From NCBI GenBank assembly GCA_039090855.1, contig CM076995.1:118122270-118186269 (forward strand): a stretch of 64,000 bases of DNA. The letters run 5' to 3'. The notes under the pieces are model-generated. The model did not search any database. It saw only the letters and a list, made by a program, of their open reading frames with translations, and was not told the origin of the DNA. This DNA comes from Macrothele yani (taxonomy: Eukaryota; Arthropoda; Arachnida; Araneae; Macrothelidae). Position numbers and translations under genes: made by a program. Shown here piece after piece: positions 8,790-19,590 of the stretch; within the stretch, counting starts at the first letter, position 1, and each line of letters begins with the position of its first letter.

Positions 8790-10880
8790 TTAACAAGAAA
8801 GATGACACCGAATTTTCGGATGTAATAAGCACGTCTTTTGAATCCATTCTGACGAAAATTAAATTTATCAAAGGTATTCAAAATCAATTGAACCGGTTTG
8901 AAAAACAATCAACTGGTTCCAACAATCGATAAAACATCCAGAAATAGAAACATCTACTTAGTTCCACCAGCGGCTAAAGAGCATGTTACGAAAATTAACA
9001 TGGTGAACAAAAAGTTTCTCATACTACAAGGAAGTGCCAGAGACAAAGAGATTTTAAAATCGAACAGTTAAAAGAATAAATATAAAAAAGTAAACATTAT
9101 ATGCGTTTACGTCTGCTAGCGGAAGAATTTGCATAACGGAAAAGTTGAAAATAGGCGAAAATTATTCTTCATGGAAAAAGCGTTCGATCTTTACGCACCT
9201 AGTGAGAAATATTTGCATTACTTAAAGAGGATAATGCTCGACATATCTCTCTTGTAGTGAATGGCATACAGTGAAGAAGAAATTTCTCAATAGCGTTTTT
9301 AGAAGTGGCGATACAACTGCAATCTGAAGTACATAAACACCACCTACCAACAGAACTGTGAACTACAAAATTCCTCATACCCTTAAGTTTTCTACAAGGT
9401 AAATGGCATTCGATGTTGAAAGAATTTTTTAAGTCGCACATATAAAAGCAGTGATATTGAGAAAAATAGAATAAAAACATGCGCCCCTAGCGGCGAAATT
9501 GTGCACTATTTTTGGAAAGGAAATATACACACAGTTTGCATAGTTAATGTATATGGCCGAAGAAAGAAGTTTTTCAATCAGGTTTTTAGTCCCGCAGATA
9601 TTGCTGTAAAAGGAAATGTGAACTTACGCCCTCTGGTGGCAGAAATTTTAAATTATAGAGAAACATTTCCCCACAGAAAAGTTCTCCAACAAAGAAAGAA
9701 TTTTCAGATCGGACTCTTAGAAGCAGAGATATCGACAAAAATAAGATATGCCTTTACGCTCACTAGCGGGAAAGCCATGCATTATTTTAAGCAAAAGTAT
9801 TTTTACAAAAGGTCTTTCGATGTGAGTGGTATCGGTCAACGAAAAATTTTTTCAATCGAGTTTTCAGGAGCTCATATTTTGCTACAAATACATCAGATGC
9901 AGAAATTAACAGTTACGCCTCCTGGTGGCTAAACCATTCTTTATCAAATATTAGAAATTATAGGAAAAGCATTTTCTATCAGCAGCTGTATCCGTTGCAG
10001 AAAGAAGTTTTCTAATCAGAATTTTTGAAGCAGAGATATCGGGGAAAACCCAATTTACTTTAACGCTCCCTAGCGGAAAGTCTATGTATAACTTCAAAAT
10101 TTTGAAATTATATGAGAGCATTTTACACCGGAAACGCTATCTAACAAAGGAGGAATTTTTCAAATCTGACACTCAGAAGCAGAGATATTGACAAAAATAA
10201 GATATACATCTACGTCCCCTGGCGGAGAAACCATGCATAGTTTTAAGAAAGAAATATTCCGAAGAAAGAAGTTTTTGCCGAAGTGAGTGGCATCGGTCCA
10301 CGAAAGAATTTTTAATCGATATTTTAGAAGCTCAGATTTTGTTGCAAATACATCAGGACAAGAAATTAACCTTACGCCCCCTGGTGGCCAAACCGTTTTA
10401 TACCAAAAATTAGAAACTATATGCGAAAGATTTCCCATCCGGAGCTGTATCCGCTGCAGAAATAATTTTTCAAATTGGAGTTTTAGAAGCAGAGATATCG
10501 GAGGAAACGCAATTTACTTTTACGCCCCTAGCCGAGAATCTATGTGTAACTGGAAAAAGTTACTATACCTAAAATAATCTTCATCATAAGTAGAATCGAA
10601 AGGCAAAATAATATTTTGAATTGGATATTTAGAAGCAAATGTGTGGAATAAAATGTATTTTGAACTCGATATCATCTGCATTTACGCCCTCTAGCGGCGA
10701 AATTGTGCATCGTAAGAAAATCAAAATAAAGGGTCATCATTCACACATTTCATGCTTTCTAATGCAAGCAGAAATTTTCAAATCTGACTATTAGTTGCAG
10801 AGATATCGTGTCTACAGACGGACGGACGGACGAACAGATAACATAAGCACGATCTTTTTTTACAAAAGACGTGCTAAAAA
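8790..10880 (+). mobile_element. 2-kb repeat element with about 150-bp monomers, copy 1
   Basis: A run of divergent monomers of about 130-162 bp (mostly about 150), each with a conserved block of the form TTACGCCCCCTGGTGGC or TTACGCCCCTAGCGG. Blocks lie near 9108, 9481, 9625, 9757, 9915, 10058, 10210, 10372, 10518 and 10680. Three monomer types alternate, giving a higher-order period of about 455 bp. The ends carry AGCACGTCTTTT at 8838-8849 and its complement AAAAGACGTGCT at 10864-10875. A GACGGACGGACG tract sits just inside the right end. A second copy lies at 48545-50475 in the opposite orientation with the same monomer order. No credible protein is encoded. The superfamily is unknown. The right end forms a hairpin and then CTAA, so a Helitron-like end is possible but unproven. 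Confidence 0.75.
10372..10390 (-). promoter_or_regulatory. CTCF-like motif (best of the array)
   Basis: The minus strand reads TGGCCACCAGGGGGCGTAA. The vertebrate CTCF core consensus, from established knowledge, is TGGCCACCAGGGGGCGCTA, which differs at two positions near the end. About ten weaker versions occur in this element, all in the same orientation. Binding is an inference. Confidence 0.45.
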
Positions 10881-11129
10881 ATGAGCCTTCTGCGTTCACA
10901 ATTCTAGGGAATGCATTACAATATTCTTTCTTGCTTTAATTAAAGTTTAGCGCGATGTAGTACTTTATCTCTGAGAGAGGGGGGTGACGGATACAATGGC
11001 TGCGTTAAGAACTATCTTAAGGACTATCCGAATAATAGTTATAACTACGCTCACTTCTTTACACTTTTGCTGGCATGGTAGTCGACATCATCAACAGGAA
11101 GGGAAAGAATAATTCTCTTGAGATATCAA

Positions 11130-11530
11130 GACCCACCGTTTTATTTCGGTTAACAAAAAATAGACAAACGTCAAATAAGGCAAACGCGAATTAAAGAAAA
11201 CTTGATACGGGCACGCGTGTTTAGGGCAAACGGGATTAGGGGAAACGAGATTTAGGGGAAACGAGATGAGGGCAAACGAGATGAGGGCAAACGAGATGAG
11301 GGCAAACGAGATGAGGGCAAACGAAGTTAGGGGAAATGAATTCGGGTAAAAGCGATTGGGGTAAACGTGAACTAGGGGAAACGAGATTAGGGCAAACGAA
11401 GTTAGGGGAAATGGGAATTCGGGTAAAAGCGATTTCCGGGAAACGCGATTGGGGTAAACGTGATTAGGACAAACGGGAATTAGGGGAAACGGATTAGGGG
11501 AAGTGAGGCTACGCGTCCATGGGTTAATGG
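11130..11530. repeat. Degenerate short-repeat array, right inverted arm
   Basis: Reverse-complement counterpart of 5918-6462: ATTAGGGGAAACGAG, GATGAGGGCAAACGA and GCGATTGGGGTAAACG-type units. It includes four near-identical copies of GAGATGAGGGCAAAC at 11268-11322. About 4.7 kb separates the two arms. Confidence 0.75.
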
Positions 11531-12257
11531 CGAGTTCTCGGATCGCTTCAACCCCCTTCCTTTAGGAACTGCTCGTTAAGTTAGCAGGAAAGGAGGTGGA
11601 CTAAGGGGGTGAACTTGATAGTGATTGAATCAAATATCACGAATGAGCTTGTGCATTACATGCACGAAGTAAATCTCGAAAATGTGAGGATCAGCTTGAG
11701 GCTTAAAGCGTTACCTTTCCATACTGTTCGTAAGAACAGCCACGTGATGACATCATTTGAGAGAATTATACTTTTTTGCCGTCCTGGATGAAATGTCATC
11801 TGTCACACACACATACACAGAAATGCTAGCCGTTTCGAATCATCAGCTTAAACTTGTCACAGGAAGAACAGAAATTACAGACGATCAAGTGCAAGGACGA
11901 AAGCCATTGATTGCGAATGTGATATGGTGAGATCGCTTTACATTCATTGTTATGCCAAAGTTTCTTTCCACCATTTTTACGATAAAGGTTTCTGAAAGGG
12001 ATTTAAAATATGATCTTCCTGGACTTGCGTTTCACGAACTCTGAAACAAGACGCCGTGACATCCCGAAACAGCATGCTAGTTTCTACAGCGCAATTTTTC
12101 AAAAACCTCATGTGGTTCGAATTTCGAAATGAAAGAAAATTGTTATCCAAAAGACGGCTGGCTATACTTGTGACAAACTGGTTTCAGTAATCAAGATGAA
12201 TCAAAGAACGCAAACGTTCAGCGTTTGAAACGAAATAATTTTCTGAACTGAATATGT
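11531..12257. other. No recognisable feature
   Basis: Mixed-composition DNA with short open frames only. No repeat in this window matches it. Confidence 0.5.
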
Positions 12258-12310
12258 ATGTATTTCAGTGGCGTATATATTGGGTCCAAACCCTGGGCTA
12301 TCTCACCTAG

Positions 12311-12668
12311 GGCCGCGGGTGGCCTAGTGGGCAACGTTCGTGGCTGCCACGGAAAGGACCTCAGATTCGATCCCAGCAGGTACGAACGCGCCACTAAATA
12401 CCCGCCGTGCATCGGATGGGCACGTTAAGCCGTTATTACTGGCCCCCGGTAATAAATAAGGGCGTCTTCCTCCCCCCCCTTTCTACTTCGCTTCCGTGTG
12501 ACTTTCCTATCGGGCACTCTAGCCCAAATCTCCTAGCTTCCTATTTCTAAGGGTTGTTTAAGACCTGGGGTCAGACACTCCCTTCCTAAAATCCTCTACA
12601 TATGATCATGGCTAACTCATCCTCCACCCCTCCCCTCCCTCGCGGCCTCACCCCGCACGTAGTGCTGT
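12311..12668 (+). mobile_element. tRNA-derived SINE, family alpha, copy 1
   Basis: A box GTGGCCTAGTGGGCAACG, B box AGATTCGATCCC (near 12363). The body contains CCGCCGTGCATCGGATGGGC, GGTAATAAATAAGGG and GACCTGGGGTCAGACAC, then a T-run. The same body occurs at 35182-35505. It is nested in the hAT element. Confidence 0.75.
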
Positions 12669-12840
12669 TTTTTTTTTTTTTTTTCTTTAAAATTGAGATT
12701 TTTTTTTAGTTGTTAAGTAATTGAAGTAACTTTTTTTCTGAATTTTAGGAACATGCTATTGCTACCATAACACCAAATAATTATGAGGATTAGAATTTTA
12801 ACGTTTATTCACATGAACTGCATTTTTCTTCTGCGATGCT

Positions 12841-13336
12841 TTATTCGTATATGCACTCCATTCTTCTTTCCTTTTGCGTGAACTTGACTGTTACGTTTTC
12901 ACAAAAGTTTCTTCCGAGTACTTTTTCATATTTAAAAAGAATATTTTTCTCTATTGACAAAACACCCAAGCTGCTCAAGTGTACCTGTCCTTGTGTGGCC
13001 CTAAGATATGTCTTCATTCTTTTTAATGCAGAAAATCTTTCGGAAGTTGCAGTTGTTGGTAGAAACTTTAATATTAGGTCTGCTAATTTGTACACCTCAA
13101 TAAACACAATGTCCAAATATTCGATTTCATGTAACAAGTAATGTCTCTTACTAATTTGTTTTTGTATTCATCAAGGGAAAAAAACACACCTTCAGTTCAT
13201 TTTTTAGTCGAACTGTATCAAAATTTGAAGCATAGGGTTCTTTAAATTCTGACAGTAGACGATCAGGAAAGCTTTTACAAAATTTATCAAAACAGTTCGA
13301 ATCCAACAAAGCCATGAGTTTAAGATATAATATCAC
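12841..13336 (-). pseudogene. hAT transposase C-terminal fragment
   Basis: The minus-strand reading from 13336 gives SFPDRLLSEFKEPYASNFD and VRLKNEL. After a frame break near 13145 it gives LPTTATSERFSALKRMKTYL, then RATQGQVHLSSLGVLSIEK. This is the hAT C-terminal dimerisation region (the usual pattern is TA.ERSFSALRR.KTYLRS...RL..LALL.I). The N-terminal BED finger and the catalytic core are absent. The frame break and missing domains make it non-functional. It agrees with the hAT ends around it. Confidence 0.75.
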
Positions 13337-14084
13337 TGATTTTAATTCATTGACACTTCACACAACTGAAATAACTCTCGTGAACGCGTGATGCCTAAGC
13401 GGGAGCATGCGAGTGACTAAGGTAGTCTAAGTCTTCTCTTTTTTGAGCGAACCCTTGCCCAAAGCAATGGCCCATTCACCCTTCAGCCATGTTGTCATGG
13501 AAACGCCAGCCGGCGATCGTATCCAAAGTCTTCGAATCACACAGCGAAGACGGCTAGAGCTGTTTGCGTCACGATAACGTCATCCCTCCACTAGGAGGCC
13601 CGTTGGTCTTTGCTCGGCAGACTGATTCTCTTAGTCAAAAGAAGCGAATCCGTGCATAATTTTTTTCGCAGCGAAAGCATCGACATAGCTTAATACCGTT
13701 GATATAAGTTACTTTTATTTGTGTATTTCTAATTGACTTTTATTTGTGCAGTCTCTGGGCTTCGCAGCTAGCCTCGAATATACGCCACTGATGTATTTAG
13801 GGACAAAACAAAAAAACAAAAAAATGCCCGCTTTAGTGTAACCACTTTTATGGTGTTTCGCATTTACGTTGTCAAGGAGTATGGGAAATAGTTTCATTTA
13901 TTCGACTGATGCTCGTGAAGTCGCGTTACATTATATATTAGTCTTAACATTTTGAATGAGCATTAGTTCTTCCGTTTCTCAGGTCCCTTAAATTTTAGTG
14001 AACTCGAATTTCTAGCCTGAGTTCCAAACCTAGCACCAGTAAGGTGAAGATACTAAAACATGGGTGAGTAAAATCTGATAAAAT

Positions 14085-15913
14085 TTTATTTTAAATGCGT
14101 ATTTATTATTTTTATGCGTATTAATTTCTTTTTTCAACAAATGTACCAACTTAAAGACGTTTTCCAAAGTTTTGTGCAATCCTTGTGGTCTTGAAAGGCG
14201 ATATTTTAATTGACATATTTGCCCGTTTATGTCCCATTCTGTTACATTTTTAACGTTGTATCTTTCCTTTCTGTGGTCCAAAGCTACATTTGTTTTAAAG
14301 AGGAAGGATATTTTATTTTACTTGATATTTTTAGCAGCGAATTCCTCCAGTCTTGTGTATTTAACCCATGGATGAGTACATTATATCCACATAGCGTAGC
14401 TTTTTTTTTTTTTTTTCAAATAATTGATAAATTTTGTACGAGTATAATTCTTATTTTTTTTCCAACACAACGTTTTTTTTTTTAATGTTTTTCAAGGACT
14501 TTTGTTCGAAGCCGTTTAGTGTATGTTAAAATGAAAGATTACACAGAAATTATTGATTGTTATTCATAGGAATGGAGTGGGTGTATTTCATGGATGTCTG
14601 TATTCTCGATTCTTTGTGTGTTAGTGCAGGAATTTTGCTTCGAAATGAGTTTCTATAAATACACGAGAGTAATTTACTATTTCTTACAGTTAATTAATAT
14701 TTATTTATATATTTTTCTTCCGACGGTAATCTTCGTCAACCTAGCATTTCATTAGGAAATTAATTCGCCTCTCTACATATAGCTTTTTTCTTAACATCCA
14801 CTAAAATAACACGATGGCTATAACGTCGTCTTCAACTAACTGGTACCACGAGAGACACAGCACGTGTTGCTTCTGCGCATACTCAGTCCCGTTGCTTCCA
14901 CCTCGTGTTGGGGTTGCATCGGTTGCCAGCTACAGGCCACTAGTGGCACTTGTTTGGAGGCCCGCAATTCACGGCGATGCTGCAGGGCCATCAATGGCTG
15001 TCAACTGATGGCGCTGTGCACCAACGGATCGCTACCGAGCCGTGAGCGGCAGATTTCTGCCAGCAGTAACCCATCACTGCCAGCTGCTGGATAGCAGTTT
15101 CCCAACACTTGTGTTTTTGCTGGGTTGTGAACTTGGTTGACTAGCTAGAAAACCAATTTATGTTAAATGATATTCCAAATACCGGGATAAACAAAGATGT
15201 TTGTACTAAACAAATCTTCATGCAGAAATAATTCCCTAGGAACGTCCACAGTTGTATGAGGAATTTACTGCCAGCTAGATAAAATAAAACGGCCAAAGGC
15301 GAAGGTGACGTCAGCTTCTGCAAGGGAAGAGTGATAAGGAAAAAAAAGGCCATTTTCAGGACAAAGAGTCTCTCCCTGCAAACTTTGAGAACTAGTTGTC
15401 CCTCAAAGTTGAAGAAACACTTTATCGCATTAAAAGCCTGAGGAACAAAACAAATCCTAAGAGAAACGGAATTATGAAATAATTATGAAGAAAAAAATCC
15501 GTTGAAATGCGTAACAGTATTGTTTAAACTGATACGCTGAAACTCTGTTATTTCCCAGAAGCAAGGAAAATCACAGAAATAAGTTTGCTATTAGAGTCGC
15601 GCAAAAATCATGTACTTCAAAAAAAAAAAAAAGTAATTGCCTATTCCCTCACTGTTGCGGTTCAGTCTTAAGAGCGCGGATGTAGCTTTAGACTTCACTT
15701 TCCCTGTTGGAATCTCCAACTTAGTAGCACGAACAGCAGAGCAATTAGTAATGTCCTATTCCTATCCACCCTCTTCATTCGCCCCTGGCCATACTAACAT
15801 GAAAAATAGCTAACACTAAGGATTTGAAAGGGGGAAGAACAATTGAATTTTCGAGGCCCTACGGATGCAGTTTTGATAACTTTTCTACGGAGAAGTAAAC
15901 AATGCACTTCTTA
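14085..15913 (+). repeat. Dispersed block, copy 1 (left part)
   Basis: Collinear with the reverse complement of 51650-53130. Shared stretches include ACATTTTTAACGTTG near 14247, the GC-rich module 14815-15126 and AGCTTTAGACTTCACTTTCC near 15684. Similarity runs to 15913, where a Tc1-like element begins, and resumes at about 19395. The GC-rich module has alternating GGCCACTAGTGGC-type words and ends in GTGTTTTTGCTGGG at 15113-15126. About 550 bp (15127-15675) is not shared. No protein is recognised. Confidence 0.7.
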
Positions 15914-15915
15914 TA

Positions 15916-17128
15916 CACTGAAGAGCAAATTGAATTAGAGACAGCTGGCGTTATGCAAATGTGGCGCTGTGGGCGGCCATGTAAACGGAAACGACATTAC
16001 GTATGCAGCGATCCGACAACATAAGGAGTGATGCGACGGGAATCAGCAAGAGTCGGACGCAGTATGGGTAAGACGAAGGATCTAAGAGCATTTGATCGTG
16101 GGCAAATTGTCGGGGCCCGACGAATGGGTCACTCCATCTCGCAAGTCGTGCAAGCACTGGGATTTTCACGACCCACTGGGTCACGGGTGCACCGTGAGTA
16201 CATCGAATCCGGTAAAACCATCCCTGCAAGAGCCAACTGCCGCTGACAACAGCGTGTGGATGAGTGGGGTCATCGTCGGCCAGCTCGCATTGTAACAGCG
16301 GATAGACGGGCCACACTGCAAGAAATCACTCGGCAATTTAACGCTGGTGCACAAAAACGTGTATGCAGCCACACCATACAGAACCATCTCCTCGCTATGG
16401 TGTACAGAAGCCATCGTCCCACGAGGGTACCGCTGTTGATCGCACATCACACAGGGTGCAAATATCAGCATGGGCACGGGAACATCGCCACTGGACCCTA
16501 GACATGTGGGAAAATGTTGCCTGGACTGATGAGTCGAGATTCACATTGGTACATGCGGATGGCAGGATACAAGTACGGCGCAAACCACATGAAGCGATGG
16601 ATCCTTCTTACCAGCAGGGTACTCTTCAAGCTGGTGGGGGTGGTATTCTCGTCTGGGGACTGTTTACGTGGACTGAAATGGGACCCCTGGTATGTGTGAC
16701 ATCGTCCCTCACAGGTCAACGTTACCGGGTTATCCTGGACGACCATTTGCTCCCGTTTGTGCGTCTTCAACATCCCACTGGGGACCTCATCCTGCAACAA
16801 GACAATGCAGCTCCCGAATTGTGTCCGAATGGTTGGATAAACACTCCACCGACGTGACCTCGCTTCCTTGGCCAGCTAAGTCACCTCACCTCAATCTCAT
16901 CGAGCACAGCTGTGATGCCATCGAGAGAGATGTTCAAGGCTCTGACCCCCGTCTATCAAATCTTCGTGAACTGTGAGAGCTTGTTCAGGGGTCGTGGATC
17001 CGTATGGCTTCCCAACGCTTCCGGTGTCTTGTCGAGTCCATGCCGAGACGAATCGCCGCCGTCATCAGGGTGAAAGGTGGTGCTACACGTTACTAGACAT
17101 GTATCTCTAATTCAATTGCTATTCAGTG
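15916..17128 (+). mobile_element. Tc1-like element A, full length
   Basis: Terminal inverted repeats CACTGAAGAGCAAATTGAAT (15916) and ATTCAATTGCTATTCAGTG (to 17128) are flanked by TA on both sides, as expected for Tc1/mariner insertion. Element B (18090-19306) is the same family in opposite orientation. Confidence 0.92.
16031..17094 (+). pseudogene. Tc1-like transposase of element A
   Basis: The N-terminal HTH region (TKDLRAFDRGQIVGARRMGH) is followed by frame breaks near 16240. The catalytic region has WTDESRF, GGGGILVWG and LQQDNAAP (second D). After DNAAP the coding sequence loses about ten bases, so the frame ends in PNGWINTPPT. The expected SPHLNLIEHS-type segment with the catalytic E follows in another frame (near 16890). 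Element B carries the same deletion at the same place, so the defect predates their separation. Confidence 0.88.
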
Positions 17129-17130
17129 TA

Positions 17131-18087
17131 CATACTGAAGTGACAAGAAAAAAAAAACTGAGATTCACCGGGTGAGGATTCCTGGCATTGAACGCACGTT
17201 GAGCAGCCTCCTAAATGTGCTCGATGGCTTTTACATCTGGCAAACGAGGGAAGAAGTCAGGATGTAAAACTCCGTGGAATGTTCCTCCAGCCATAATCGG
17301 GCGACTGTTGACGTGTGCGGTGACGCATTGTCATGTTGAAAGAGGTCACACCCGTCGGAGTGTTCGCATGACATGAACTGGTCCCCAAGGATAGTTACGT
17401 GTCCACCTCCTGTGAGACCGGTCTGCAGACGTTTGAGGAGTCCTAATGCGTGCCAGCTGAAAATACCCCGCACCATAACAGAGCCACCGCCGCCCTGCAC
17501 TGTCTCTCATACGCATGCGGGATCCATTGCCTCGGGGGGTTGTTGCCACACCCGGAGTCGGCCATCTGTCCGAAACAGTTGGTACTGTGTTTCGTCGGAC
17601 CAGGCTACGCGTTTCCTGTCATCTTGCGTCCAATGGCTGTGTTCCCGAGCCCATTCGGGGTGCATAGTCTTGTGCTGTCGAGTCAGCAATGTCACCCTTG
17701 TGGGCCGTCGGCTTCGGAACCCCATAGAACACATGGAAAGTTGCATTTTCCGAACCCTGACGCCAATTCTGGCCCCAGCATTGAATTGCACTGTGATTTG
17801 CGGCAAGGTTGCACGTCGGGTGGTTGTTAAGAAAGCGTGCCAGACGCCCCTGTCCACGATCGTCCAGGTGCCACACCGTCCTCTCACTCTGGATTTATTT
17901 TCTCAGAGTATGTGTAGTTCAGGTACACCCTTGAAATTGTTGACCGTGTAAATCCAAATTTTGTCGTAATTTCTGAGGTGAAGTAATCCATCTCCCTTGC
18001 GCCGACTATAATACCACGTTCGAAATCGCTGAAATCCTGATAAGCGGCCATCTGAACTGCGAATGAGCTTGCAGAGATATCTGCCTC
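17131..18087 (-). pseudogene. Second Tc1-like lineage, fragmented transposase
   Basis: Minus-strand reading from about 18052: MAAYQDFSDFERGIIVGARE (HTH start), then ATLPQITVQFNAGARIGVRV, VAWSDETQYQLF (first D), GGGGSVMVRGIFSWHALG and FQHDNASPHTSTVARLWLEE (second D). The catalytic E region near 17240 is unreadable. The protein differs clearly from elements A/B. It fills the space between them exactly, so A, this piece and B form a three-element cluster. Confidence 0.82.
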
Positions 18088-18089
18088 TA

Positions 18090-19306
18090 CACTGAAGAGC
18101 AATTGAATTAAAGATACCTGTCTAGTAACGTGTAGCACCAACTTTCGCCCTGATGACGGCGGCGATTCGTCTCGGCATTGACTCGACAAGACAACAGAAG
18201 CTTTGGGAAGCCATACGGATCCACGACTCCTGAACAAGCTCCCGCAGTTCACGAAAATTTCATGGAGGGGGGGAGGGAGGGTCAGAGCCTCGAACATCTC
18301 TCGATGGCATCCCAGATGTGCTCGATGGGATTGAGGTCAGGTGACCTAGCTGGCCAAGAAAGCGAGGTCACGTCGATGGAGTGTTCATCCAACCATTCGG
18401 ATACAATTCGGGAGCTGCATTGTCTTGTTGCAGGATGAGGTCCCCAGTGGGATGTTGAAGACGCACAAACGGGAGCAAATGGTCGTCCAGGATATCCCGG
18501 TAACGTTGACCTGTGAAGGACGATGTCACACGTACCAGGGGTCCCATTTCAGTCCACGTAAACAGTCCCCAGACGAGAATACCACCCCCACCAGCTTGAA
18601 GAGTACCCTGCTGGTAAGAAGGATCCATCGCTTCATGTGGTTTGCGCCGTACTCGTATCCTGCCATCCGCATGTACCAACGTGAATCTCGACTCATCAGT
18701 CCAGGCAACATTTTCCCACGTGTCTAGGGTCCAGTGGCGATGTTCCCGCGCCCATGCTAATCTTTGCACTCTGTGATGTGCGGTCAGCAGCGGTACCCTC
18801 GTGGGACGATGGCTTCTGTATCCCATAGCAAGGAGATGGTTCTGTATGGTGTGGCTCTTTACACGTTTTTGTGCACCGGCGTTAAATTGCCGAGTGATTT
18901 CTTGCAGTGTGGCCCGTCTATCCGCTGTTACAATGCGAGCTAGCCGACGATGACCCCGCTCATCCACACGCTGTTGTCCACGGCAGTTGGCTCTTGCAGG
19001 TATGGTTTTACCGGATTCGATGTACTCACGGTGCACCCGTGACCCAGTGGGTCGTGAAAATCCCAGTGCTTGCACGACTTGCGAGATGGAGTGACCCATT
19101 CGTCGGGCCCCGACAATTTGCCCACGATCAAATGCGCTTAGATCCTTCGTTTTACCGATACTGCGTCCGACTCTTACTGATTCCCGTCGCATCACTTCTT
19201 ATGTTGTCGGATCGCTGCATACGTCATGCCGTTTCCGTTTACAGGGCCGCCCACAGCGGCACATTTGCGTAACGACAGCTGTATTTAATTCAATTGCTCT
19301 TCAGTG
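18090..19306 (-). mobile_element. Tc1-like element B, full length
   Basis: Inverted repeats CACTGAAGAGCAATTGAATT (18090) and AATTCAATTGCTCTTCAGTG (to 19306) with flanking TA on both sides. Same family as element A, inverted relative to it. Confidence 0.92.
18125..19192 (-). pseudogene. Tc1-like transposase of element B
   Basis: Better preserved than element A. One frame runs from the ATG at 19192 down to 18368 (about 274 residues). It has a paired-type HTH (FDRGQIVGARRMGHSISQVV), TADRRATLQEITRQFNAGAQ, WTDESRFTLVHADGRI (first D), GGGGILVWGLFTWTEMG and LQQDNAAP (second D). The frame then breaks at the deletion shared with element A. The remaining SPDLNPIEH segment with the catalytic E is read in another frame near 18310. 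A family-length protein is about 340 residues. Not active as it stands, but the ends are intact, so it could be moved in trans. Confidence 0.88.
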
Positions 19307-19394
19307 TATATGTACTTAGTTTGCGGATGATACAAATTTTTTTCATGGGTGTGGTAATGTATAATGTTAAAGGTATCACCCTTCCCAGGTTATC

Positions 19395-19590
19395 TGGGAC
19401 CTCAGTGTACGTTGGTCTGCATGACGTAAAACGCCAGACTTATTATTACTTGGCAAAGTTTAGATTTGAAAGTTTAAAAAAAGTTAGGAACTGGCACAGC
19501 TTGAATTAGGTGGGCATGGAACATTTCAGTGTGGCTCTCACCCCCTTGGTTACGCCCGTGCCTGCAAGGTTTCCAATTTATAAATATCCC
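19395..19590 (+). repeat. Dispersed block, copy 1 (right part)
   Basis: Similarity to the reverse complement of 51515-51665 resumes here (CTTGGCAAAG, CTTGAATTAGGTGGGC, CCCCCTTGGTTACGCC). The Tc1 cluster at 15914-19308 therefore sits within a block that is uninterrupted in the other copy. Confidence 0.62.

Larger units (their letters stand above)
12266..13790 (-). mobile_element. hAT DNA transposon, internally decayed, with intact ends
   Basis: Terminal inverted repeats CAGTGGCGTATAT (12266-12278) and its complement ending at 13790 are flanked by a perfect 8-bp target duplication, ATGTATTT (12258-12265 and 13791-13798). CAGTGGCG-type ends and 8-bp duplications are the hallmark of hAT elements. 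The interior holds a minus-strand fragment of hAT transposase (12841-13336) and a nested SINE (12311-12668). At 1.5 kb it is much shorter than an autonomous hAT. Confidence 0.88.

Noticed and set aside
12836..13141. Plus-strand open frame of 101 codons
   Set aside because: It is antisense to the hAT dimerisation-domain fragment, which explains the open frame.
18150..18175. CTGATGA as a hammerhead core at Tc1 3' ends (also 59578)
   Set aside because: It is transposase coding (complement of the ...VIR.. codons) with no GAAA/GTC partners at the right spacing.
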